Below are positions 11,801 through 24,091 of a stretch of DNA of 64,000 nucleotides, piece by piece. How positions within the stretch are numbered: position 1 is the stretch's first letter; each line of letters starts with the position of its first letter. Made by a program: the position numbers and the translations under genes. The stretch comes from Costus lasius (taxonomy: Eukaryota > Streptophyta > Magnoliopsida > Zingiberales > Costaceae): positions 121,660,499 to 121,724,498 of the forward strand of contig CM050446.2 in assembly GCA_027563935.2 (NCBI GenBank), in the 5' to 3' direction. A model generated the notes under the pieces. It had not been told where the DNA came from. It searched no databases and worked only from the letters and a program-made list of their open reading frames with translations.

Positions 11801-14800
11801 CATCTAGCATTTCAAAAAATTTTTCAGCAGTTTTAGAAATGTCAGATGTATCAATTGAAGATAAAAAAATAGTTCCTTTAGGACTATTTACCAAAAAGTT
11901 ACAAATTGATCTTCTTCTTTTATCTATCCATCCATCTGACATAATTGAACAACCTTTTTTTTCCATTCAAGTTTATATTTTTCAAGCATGTCTGTGGTCT
12001 TCTTCACCTCTTTTTTCAAAAGTGTCTCTCTAATCTCATGATAAGATGGTGGTTTAAAACCACAATTATATTTACCAACTAGTTCAAGCATCTTAACAAA
12101 ATCTGAGTTTTTAACACAATTGAAAGGAATAACACTTGTGCAAAAAAAATCTTGCAATTTGTTGACAGGCTTCATCTCTTAATTCTTTCTTGAACATGTT
12201 GTTTATTGTAATCTGTTGAACTGAACTTGTTTTCACAAAAGATTCTAAGATATTTTTTCCTTTTTTATTTGCATTGATTTTTTAGTTTTCTTCTCTAATA
12301 TCCTCTCTAATGTCATGAATACTACTATGCTTATTAATTGCATCAAGTGCAAGTTTTCCAACCACATTCATCATTTGTTTTTTCACCTCATCTGGAACAC
12401 TTCTACACGCCTCAGCATCCTTTCTAGTGCAAGCTAAATGATGTTTAAAACGATATATTCCTCCAGTAATGATTTTCTCACAAAATTTACACTTAATTTT
12501 TCTTGAATTATTTTCAACTTCAATACCATGTTCCCAACCAATATCAGATCGATTTCTAGTAGCATTCTTTTTTTTAATTTGTTGCTGCTGCTAGACATAT
12601 TTGATATTTCTATCAATCTATCATGAAAATAAAATAATATAAATTAATATGTTGTGGAACACTAAGTAGATCATGATGAATGTAATAAATCTACGTATAA
12701 GAACATGCTGATTGGGCAGAGAATAAAAAACTAACTAAGCTAATTACAGGGGAAATCAACATAAGGCTTATGATGTATTTATTCGGTACAGTAATAAAGA
12801 GTGATGAATGTTTTCTTTTATTTGGTACAGCAACAACAGAGAGTGACGAATCTTGAGCAAGAAAAATAATTAGTTGCGGTACAGTAATAAATGTGCAAGC
12901 AACAGGGAGTGCTGAATCTTCATTCAGAAACAATAAAAAAACAACATGAGAGGCAGGGCTACAATGTCGGGAGAGGAGAAGCGGAAAGGCCGACGGAGAA
13001 GGGTTTCCACGCGGGGCGCTGGGGGTTTGCAAATCCTAATTACCTGGCGGGCGAAGCTCCTAGCGGCTGGCGATGCGAGTCAATTCCTGGAGGCGGCGAA
13101 GCAAACCACGCGAGCGGGAACGAAGCAGAAGATCGCTATTACCTGGCGGGCGAAGCTCCTAGCGGCTGCGATGCGAGTCAGTTCCTGGCGGCGGCGAAGC
13201 AAACCACGCGAGCGGGAATGAAGCAGAAGATCGCTATTACCTGGCGGGCGAAGCTCCTAGCGGCTGGCGATGCGAGTCAGTTCCTGGCGGCGGCGAAGCA
13301 AACCACACGAGCGGGAACGAAGCAGAAGATCGCACAAGAAAGGAACGAAATCGCTTGAAATCTCCTCTGTTTTCCTTTTCTCCCTCTGATTCCTTTTTAG
13401 TTTTGCGGAAGACGAAGCGAACATCGGTTCGTTAGCTGCAAGGAGTTAACTCGGTTAACTCGGTCCAACTCGTCCGAGTCAACCGATTTTACCGAGTTGA
13501 CTCGCGATTTTGACCGAGTTAACCTTAAAAAACGTTTCTATTGCCGAGTTGACTCGCTAGCCCGCAGCCAACTCGTTGACTCGGACGAGTCAACTCGCGA
13601 TTTTGATAAGCTTGGTTGCAGTGCTATATGGCACCCACCTACAATGTTGTTTTCTCTCATATCATTGCTCATCACCTCTAGTTCTATGCCTCATGCCTCT
13701 TTATCTAATTATAATAACATTGTTATTTATTACAATAATATTTTTAGCCATAGAGAAAGGATGTGATGCCAATATGAATGTGCAACATGGTTCTAGAGAT
13801 AATTAAATAATTTGTGTGTCAAAATGGAAAAAACCATCTGATGGACAGAAAGGAGTTACCCTCATTCAATTCTTAAGCTGTGGGACACAAAAGCCATTTT
13901 GATAGTCAAAACCATGCAGTTGGGTGATGGAAAAGGTGAAGCATTAACAGAGGGCATCGCAGATGGGAAAAGTGAGGATTCCAAAGAGTGAATAAACTAA
14001 AATTAGCCTAATTTTTAATACCGGACAAATATTTGATACCCTTCCATGATTATTCAGTGCAGAAATATTGAGTGCTAGACGAACCTACACCGCAGCATGT
14101 GATTGCCAAAATGATAAAATACTTTTAAAATATACTGAGATTAACCACATATATATATTTATACTGGTTAACTATTTGCTTCAGTAACCTACCATGCCAA
14201 TTCACTACAGAAATACTACGAGTGTTATGCCGACCTATAGTACTCAGTATGATTGACCAAGATGATTAAAACAATGAGTGTAGGCCGGCCAATATAAATT
14301 TATATGCATACTATATCTAGAGGCAAGCCATTTGCATGTAGGTGTTATTATCATAGAATATAAGAAAGATTGTTGAACTGATTCTATATTTGTTTTTTCT
14401 TTCTTATACACAATTTTTATTTATTACTTTCCCTGTGTCCGTGTTGATAACTAGTATGTAATGTCATTGACTATTAGTTATATGGATGCAAACGATATTA
14501 CTTAGGAATAATTCCAAGATATCTATGCAGGTTTTCACTTGACTTTGGTGGTGCTGATCAGCTTCTTTCTCGTGATTTTGGTGTAGGTCCACTGTCCCAT
14601 TTTTGCACTGTGTAAAGCAGTGAGACTCTTTACAGTTGTCAGTGATACTGATTCAGTTGGTAGTTCTTCATTTGTTGCTTCTTCACCACTGAGCTCTGAA
14701 ATTTGTTTAAAATCAATGACAACCCTGATAAATTCTGAGACATGCCGACTGGCTATTTCTGATTCAATCAAATCAATACCAGAAAGGCAAGCCAATGGAT

Positions 14801-17800
14801 GTGTGCAACAGCTGATTATAGATATAGGAGATGCATTTGATTGGATAAAATATGGTCATTTAAGTGATTGTATATATTTGAGTGAAACAAGCACCTTAAC
14901 TCGCAGAGTTTTGGTTTTAGGTGTGCAAGCAGAACTATTTGGTAGATTTTTGTCTGAATTATACACAATTATACTGGATTCACTTACTACCACTGCAACA
15001 AATAGTGTTTTAGTAGGAAATTCTGTTGAGAATCTGATGAAGTCATTAAGTTCAAGCTTCAGTCATTTGATTCAAAGTTCATCAAGGGACGTCAATGATT
15101 TTATTTATTCTATTACAGGGCAAAAGTTAACTATCGAAGAGTCCTCTGAACACCAAAATGGATCACAGACTATTCCAACTATAATGTCCTGGTTTTTTGT
15201 GTTTTATTTTCGTATGTACACATACTGCAGAAGTTTATATCGACAATCAATCAGCCTTCTGCCCCCTAATTCTGCAAAAAAGGCATCAGATGCCATGGGA
15301 AACTTATTTTGTGTATCCAGTGGATTGGGATGGAGGAATAACCTGAAGTTTTTGGATAGTGGTTATTTTTCCTGGATAATTAAACCTTCCGTTTCCCTCC
15401 TGGATGTCATCCACACTTTATCTGAAGGTTTTTTGTCAAGCAGCTTCCTAGCCTATGCTCCTCTTGTTTATGTACTTCATGTCATGGCTATACAGAGGAT
15501 TGGTGATTTGAATAGATTGCTTAAAGCATATGAATTCTTGCAAGATAAGAGCCCAACGGTAGGCCAAGCGCCACTTGGAAATCATGATAAACTTAAATCA
15601 AGCAAACAATTGAATTGGCTCATTTCCACTTCGAGGAGGGAGGCAAAAAAGTTGACTAAGTTCTTGTGTGGTTATCTACCGGTACTGGCTTCAGATGGAA
15701 AGTGTATATGCAGCGAGAGCCTCAAGTCTTGTGAGGTGATGAAATTGGTTTCAGATGGGGGAAACTTAGACACGGGTGTCAGCTTACCAGATGATAATTC
15801 TTTACCTGGTCCACTGTGGTTACTTCTGTGCAGGAATATTGATGTTTGGTGCCCTCATGCCTCTACTAAGGCTCTTAAAACGTTTTTCTCTAATTTGCTA
15901 CTGTACTGTTTACCTTGTGGCAGTGCCTTAGAGGAGCCACGTCTGGCTGAATCTTTATTCACGAAAATTAATATGCACAAAGTTGCTTTGGAGCTTATCA
16001 GTGACTGTATTCTATATGAACAACCAGTGAGTAAAAGCTTTAAAATACGCTGTAGAAGGAGATCAATATTGATTCTCATTCATATTAAGAGATACTAATT
16101 CACTCAATAGTCTTCACTGAGTTTAGATTATTTGACCTTTTCCTTCTATCAACCATGAAGCATGATCAGTTTTCCATATAATTTTAACTTTTTTCTTTAA
16201 TAGCACAGACCGTATATCTTTTGTTAATAAGTTGCCTCATATGTCTTACCATTTTCTTTTATAGGCTTTATCCAAGTATCTCACTTCAAGATTTTGCCGT
16301 GCTCTAAAGAAATCATTCACTTTTCTTATGAATCATAGTAATGCAAGCTGCAAGGATTTCTATTCTTTATCAGAATGGTCAGAAATCCTTGATAGATCAT
16401 TTCAAGATCCACTAGCTTACAAGGGCGGCACTGATACTTCACCTGCTTATTCTTCATTGTCAGTATCTAATTTTGATCTTTCAGACATATCTGGATGGCA
16501 ATCATGTCCATTTCAAATGCAGCTCGAAGTTTGCAAAGCTTTTCTTCATCTCTTGTATAAGATGCCAGGAATTCATGTAACTGCTAGTTCTTTCACAGTT
16601 TATGCGACATGTATACTGAATCTTGAAAGGTAGGTGTACATTTGATTCATTATGAATGAAAATGTGTATTTCCTCCTTTCTGTTTTTTCTATTTATTATA
16701 TGAATTTACACAGGTCATTTTTTTCTTCTTCTTTGAATTTGCAGTTTTTGCTCTTTAAAGGGGAGCTATTAATCTATGGTTAAGGCTTTCATGTGATGAA
16801 TGGCCAGAAAAGACACATTAAACATTAAAACCGACGTGGTGACCCTTCACACTAAAGTCAAGACATCAGTGTTTTAACGACTTTAAAGGCGTTGCTAACC
16901 CTACATGGTTTTGCATCTCCGAATGGCTAGAACATACCCACTAGAAACATTAAGGTCTCACATGGTGGCCTTTAAACTAAAAGCAAATCTTCAGTCTTAA
17001 TAGTGTTCAACTGACATTGAGGGATCATAATTCCTTATGGCACATGATTAAACTTTTATTGAAGATTAGCATTTATGCATGGAGCATCGCCTTTGCAAGA
17101 GATGATAATTCCTCAAAGACATCATTGACATTTTTGCTCATTGAAATAGTACCTAATAGGTGAGAGTTCTAAGTTAAATTAGGTCTTGGGACTTACCCAA
17201 ATTTAAAATAAGAAGCTTTTCCCTTTAGGTCTCTTGTGAGTGTCCTATTTGTTTTTGTACATTTTTGTATAGTGCAATTTGCTCTTCATCGAGCTGTAGG
17301 GTTTTGTTTGATATTTTACTTCGTTCAAGTGTATTACTCATAGCACCAACATTTTGGATATTGCGGGAGAGGTTAAAGATCCTTTAAAAGGAGCAGGGAA
17401 GTATCTCACACAGTATCCGTATGGGAGAAAGTGAAGATCATGACAATTGGTATTAAAGCAAATTATGGCGACTTGAAGGCGAAATTAACGCTTACACAAC
17501 TTTGGCAGATGGTGTGGATACACTATCAACCTGACAAAAATCACAAGGTATGAATGATGAATATCAAGTCATGCATTCTTATGATGAGGGAAGAATTTGC
17601 AGGGTTATATTTTGATGGATAGGGCATTGACAGCATGAAGGCATCCCAAGAGTGCATGATGCGATGTGTCAACCGCAATGCATTTAATCTTGGGATGTAC
17701 CAATGTACGGGGTGGTATGAATCAATTTTAAAAACTTCAATCAACTGCTTCAGTGAGAACAATCATGAAGTTATGGAACATTTACAAAAAAAAATTGAGG

Positions 17801-20800
17801 AACTAACAAGAGTTGCACTACTTACAAGTGTTATCCATACGAGTAAGGGGATGCTTGTAGATATCCAATGCTGAGGGCTCTTGAAACTAGTAATTATCAA
17901 ACACATGATGCAAAGGAGTTAGAGATTTTTTTTTTCTAGATCTTTCTTGATAATCACGTGTTAAAAGCCACTTGGTACTTATCAGATCAACTACATGGCC
18001 AAAGTTAAAGAGTCCGAGGACCTAATTCTTACTAGAAAATATATGATATATTGCTCAAGGTGGGACAACTTTAGTATGAATATACTATATGAAACGTGTT
18101 AGTTAATTTTTGGTGCTAATCTCGAACACCCAAGACATTTTCGAGATAGTCTTTTGTTTTCTCGATGATTTGCAATCTTGAGCATAAGAGTTGAAATGTT
18201 GATGATTTTTAGTGGTCATGTAAGCTACAATAGAGTGACTCACAGACTTTGTTTCATTTGAGTAGAATAAAAAAATGTGTCTTTTCATGATACGCGACTT
18301 ATAACCCTCCAAGTAGAAGAAATTTGCATGGATTGTCTACCTAGAAGAAACATATGCTTTTTGTGTGGAGAGCTGCACTAATTAATAAGTTGTCCCTGTT
18401 TACAAGTTCTTAATCTCATTGTTGTAGAGTCTATGAATGTGGCCACGAAGAAGGGAAAGGTGAAGACTTTAAGTATCTGCTACATCATAGAGGTGAAGTG
18501 AAGATTTGATTAATTCTCAAAATCGAAGAAACAAACAACAAAGGGAGGTCTACTGCCACAAGCATGAGGATGGTTAGACGTTAGACTTCATAATATAATA
18601 CAAGGAACGAAAAAGCTATAGACAAATGGTAAATCTTTGAGGTATATTGAGAGTTAACTTTTGTGGACATTAAGTTCAAAAACAAACAGACTTGTACCAC
18701 GATCAACTCATAATTTCATTGTGAAATTGAGGTAAAAAGATTGAGTTTATTGCCAAAGAAAAGTTTGTGTTGAGTGGACGTGATTAGTTCTATGCTATTC
18801 TAGTATCATAAATAATAAGGGATTGTGTATGCTAGCTTTAGAATGATTTCTATATATGACTACCAAGTTATTTTGGGTGTGCAGTTTATACGAAAAGCAA
18901 AGGTGGTGGTCCGCATACCATTTCTTAACTCTATGCTTGATGGCAAAGCATAGTGTGATCTCTGTTATTCCGGGAGTATTCAGAGATACAAAAACCACTT
19001 CATGGGGATGCAATTGAAACAGATATAAAATGTTAGTCTTGTCACATTGGAGACAACGAAGTCAAATGATAAATGCCCCTACATAAGTTAGGAACATGTC
19101 AAGAGGGTGAAAATACTTGAAAAAGTTTGTATGGAGAATGCCATTAGAGTTGTCAAATTACTTTTCTCCGGATCCAGGGGTTTTTCAGAAAAGAATATTG
19201 GTGCATGTGAGTATTTTGCTAGTTTTGCAGCCAAAATTCAAGGAAGGTTTGGATGTGTAAATAAGTTGGGCTAATATTAGTTTCACAGCCTTGAGTCAGA
19301 GTGAATGACTCTCACCAAGATGTTTAGAAGAGAGATCTCACCTTGTACTACTTACATCTTCATCTCCTGAATCTTATATCTTCTCTTTTTAAGGAAAACT
19401 TTTTATCATAATTTGGTGTGCGCTCATTGGTCACGCGAACTAGTTCAGGTTACCTATGCTTGGAGAGGTAGATGAGGTAGAGGAATTATGTTAGAAATAA
19501 CAAAAGTGTAGAATTTGTGACTCTTGATTAGTTAATGATTTTACTATGACAATGTAAAATGGCACAAAAATTTCATGTATCAACTTGAAGTAGTTAGGAA
19601 TTGCAGCTTCTTGATCTTTTGAGTTGTGGTCATCAAGAAATCATTTAGTTAATCCCTCTTGAATTTTTTGAATACATGAATTCAATTGTTAATATTTATT
19701 CTATTTCCGCAACTTCAATACTGATATCTCCAAATTCTATATCGTGCAGACTTGTGATATCAAACTTACGGAAAAGTGATTGTGATTCTTTAGTCAGTAA
19801 TTCCTGCGAGCTTTTGAGATTGTTTGTGGCATGCCGACGGGCCACGAAACATATTGCAACATCTGTTGAAAATGAGCAAATTGTACAAACATCATGTTTG
19901 TCTACCATATTTAACCATCCAACAATTTTGTGGTTATTAAAATCGGCTGATGAATTGGTCGGATTGCCATGTGCAACTTTTGGAGATAAGTATTATGATC
20001 AGATAGAAACTATGAAATTTTCCTTGGTAGATCACACTTCATACATATTTATGACTGTAAGCAGAGCAGTAGTGAATTTTCCATTGGCATTACATGCCAC
20101 ACTATTTGATGGAAAGCTTCATAAGCAACATTCATTAGATAGTGACACATGCAAAGAAAATGCATATAATCTAGCTAATCAACATTCTGAAACTTCTGAG
20201 AACATTGAAACCTGGCGATTGTTGGAAATTTTCTCTGAGATTTTGGCTCATCAGGCAAGAGATTCCACTGTTATGTTGAAGGATATGGTACATGCAGTTG
20301 AACAAGAAACTGATCTTGGTATTTTGAACTGGAACAAATTATCATGTCTTGTCTCTTGCCTTCAAGGTTTTATGTGGGGCCTTGCATCTTTCATGGATGG
20401 CATAAATGACCACTCAACTGATAATCAAGAATTGCGTATCTACAGCCTTTCTCGTTTGTCTACCCTTGGAAATTATATTATTCTATTTGAGAATTTTGTT
20501 TATTACTGCATCAGTATATTGATTTTTAGTGATCAACAAGGAACTGAAATTCAGCAAATGCGTAACTTTCTAGATAAAAACTTGTTGAGGAATAGAGTCG
20601 GGTGTACTTCTGAATGTTCTTCTGGTGAAGACCAATTTTCTTTTGGAAACTATTCCATGTTACACAACCAAGGGAAATCACGCTGCAATTATTGTGATGA
20701 TGACATCAAATGTCCTTCTGATGATGGACGCATCATGAATTCCACTATTAGGAACGGGAAGTCGTTGACTACCATCAGAAAGCATGTTGTTAATGCTTTT

Positions 20801-23800
20801 AGAGGAATTTATGATATTAATTTCTCTAATCAGCAGCATTTGCGAGTGTCTCTCTTTCATAGTTTATTAGAAGGCAAAAGCCGTCACTTAGCATTCATGG
20901 TTAAACAGCTTTTTCTTGCTTCTGCAGCTATTATTAAGCTTAGATGCACGCTTCTTTTTCCCATTGGTTTGCAATCTCACAGATGCTGTCGGCAGTTGTC
21001 ACCAAATTCAATGATTGACCTTCTGGTAACTTCTCATCTTATCCTACAAGGGGTAGCAGAAATGGTTGGCAAGCCAGATCCATTTACTTTTGTGTGGGTA
21101 GATGGTATTCTGAAATATCTTGAAGTTGTTGGGAGCTACATTAATTTGACTGATCCTAACTTGTCAAAAGAAGGGTATGGACATTTGGTTGATATTCATT
21201 TGAGAGCTATAGGGAAATGCATTTCTCTACAAGGAAAATCTGCAACTCTTTTATCCCACGAGACTGGATCGAATACAAAGATGCTCCAGAGAGAAACTCC
21301 TGTTATTGTTCATCTGAAGCAATCTATTTATGCTAGAGATAATGTAATCAATGAATTCAAAGGTCGACTTAGATTGTCATTCATAAAATTTGTTGGAAGG
21401 CCGACCAAAATACATTTGAAGTTGGCTGTCCAATCAATTGAAAGGGCCTTGAGTGGAATGCATCAAGGTTGTCATATGGTTTATGAGGTAACAACTGGAA
21501 ATTCTGATGGAGGCAGGGTCTCCCCAAATGTTGCTGGCGGGATTGATTGTTTGGATTTACTTCTTGAGTTTGCTACAGGTAAGTAAATTGTAGTTGATAA
21601 GTTTCATCTGATGTTATTATAAACACTATGATATTCATTTATGGAACTGATGTGTTCGTCTCTTGCATAATTGTGAATGGCAGTATCATCTATGTCTAAC
21701 TAATGTTTATGGTCGCATTCACATAAAATACATGAAATGTATTCTGACATGATATATAATAAGTTTTCTATCTTTGTAAATGTTATTGGATAAGAACTTG
21801 ATCACAATCCTTTTCCTCCTGCAGGACAAAAACAAGTCATAAAGGAAAGCATCTCAAGTATAGTTGTTTGTTTATTCAATGTGGTTGTGCACCTCCAACA
21901 TCCCAAAATCTTTTACACAGATATGAAACCACATAACAAAACATATATTGATCCTGATGCTGGGTCCGTTATTCTTATGTGTGTTGAAGTACTTACAACA
22001 ATTTCTGGAAAGCATTCTTTTCAAATGGATAGAGGCCATGTAAGCCAATGTTTGCATATTCCAATGATGCTTTTCAAGGACTTCCATCAGCTCAGAGATT
22101 CACTTGAGCGCCCTCAGTCTACTTATAATCCCGAAAAAGGATCCTTCGAAGATGTGCATGATTATATTGTCGATCATCAGTTCTCTGTTGATTTATACTC
22201 TTCATGTTGCAAACTATTGTACACGACTCTTAAGCACCACATACGGTAAGCTTATTAAACATTTTGTGGTGTCATGCAACGTTCTGTTGAAGTTTCTGGA
22301 CAAATTAGCAATTATATTGTTATGCATGCAAATCCGAGATAAACAGATTATATAATATTATTTATAATTAAATATGTTCAAAATTTTTAAATGTCCTGTC
22401 ATATGCCTTTTGCTGGACTAGATATCAGAAAGTTGATTGTCTTATGCATACTTCTGTTACTAAAATGATGCTTGTACACTGTATGAACCCAATTTAAGTA
22501 CATGCATTTGGTTCTGATCGTAATAAGTCATACAACTGAATCTCCTTGTCTGAGGTGAATTGTCTTGATATATGTTTTAATAATTAGTGCAGCAATGAAA
22601 CTGTCTAAATTGCCACTACCACAAATAAAAAAAGTTACCGGCAAATGAAATTGCTAGTTCTAGTAACATGTAAATAAATCAGTAACAAAGTGTGTATTAA
22701 AATGTCAATAAAAAAAAAAATACAGAGCACCAGAGATGAGATTGTTATGGGTTGGTTAGTGCAATCTACAATGCTTCAATTCTCATCTAGAATTGTTACC
22801 TGAATTTCAGTTTGGCTGACATCTGATTCTTATGTGCATAGGATTGAGAACCAACCTAAATGTGTTCCTTTGCTCACACTCCCAAGAAAACACTATTTAT
22901 ATCCAAAAACTTGTGAGGTAAATCTCCTCTAGAAACCTTCGTTGCTTGTACTCCAAATAAGCAACGTCATATTGGCCGCTTTTGAGGGCGCTGAGATGCC
23001 ATCAATAGTGAAAACAGAGGCGATCTGATCCTTGACCATGAATGTACTACCATTATGAGCTAGTCTTAGGGCAGTAGTATTGAATTCAGAATAGGATAGA
23101 CTGAACAGGACAGATCTAGCACACGACCCTTGAAGTGCCTATCTACCAAATTCTGACCCATAGGTTGGCACTTGCCAGTAGATTTGTCTGCCTCCTTATT
23201 GAAGTTAACTACAAACAATTAGAAGGTCTCGTTTAACTCAACTATATGCCAAGTTAATTTTATCTTGTTTTACATAGTAGCTGCACTATCGCAAATTAAA
23301 AGCAACGTTTTAGGTGAATTACTAATAAATTCTGACCAACACACAACAAATCAACATGAAATTTGTTGATTCCTCTCTACTTTATTCAATGCATGCATAA
23401 CTTTCATTTTGTTTTCGACCCTTGGGAGATTGTAGTTTTTTTTCCTGAATTTTTATCTGATCATTCAATAGTATATTGGCTTTTAGGCATAGGTATCACT
23501 CAAAAAACTGTCCTTTTGCTTCAGAATGACGAGTAGTAATTGCTAAGGCTACTACCTTGACTATTAAATTAAATATTTACAGGAAGTCCGGAAGACATAA
23601 TAACTAAGATATGATTAACATGCTATATCTGGTGAGCCATTATCTGCTGCATCTAAGAATTCTAGAGTTTGAACTTAGGCTGTGTTTTCTTGGATGAAAA
23701 ATTGGGAGGAAAGAATAGAAAACACAATGTGTTAAGGTGTAGATGATAACAAAAGAGTTGAAATATGTAAAATGTAGTTATTTTTCAGATTTCCTAGTTA

Positions 23801-24049
23801 TCATTTTATAGTCGAACCACTCCCCCATATTTTAAATTGGATATTGATACTGTGACCTTGGAATTATAATGATATGTTGCCAATTCTTATTTTACATGTT
23901 TTAGAGTATGACCTAATTTCACAAGCTAAACCTGATGGGACTGTCTCTTAGTATGTCTCATGTAGATGCATATGAGCTCTAATGTGGTATATTCAAAGTT
24001 CAATGTTTTTCTATTTCGTACAGGATAAGTTAATCCTCTTTCTATTTCT

Positions 24050-24091
<42 letters not shown>

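Larger units (their letters stand above)
9448..13614 (-). mobile_element. hAT-superfamily DNA transposon inside URB2 intron 2
   Basis: The ends are inverted repeats: CAAGGTTATTAGGATCGCGA on the left and, read inward from the right, CAAGCTTATCAAAATCGCGA (16 of 20 identical). The flanking bases GTTGTAGT (9440-9447) and GTTGCAGT (13615-13622) form an 8-bp target duplication with one mismatch, the length expected of hAT. Inside lies a minus-strand hAT transposase with BED finger, DUF659 core and C-terminal dimerisation domain. The left end carries repeated GATC motifs and the right end repeated GACTCG/CGAGTT motifs, as expected for subterminal transposase-binding repeats. The transposase is broken, so the element can no longer move by itself. 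Confidence 0.92.

Noticed and set aside
12691..13358. ORFs of 90-155 codons in the hAT right part
   Set aside because: The longer plus-strand ones simply read through the 99-bp tandem repeats; they are not like any protein and lie outside the transposase.
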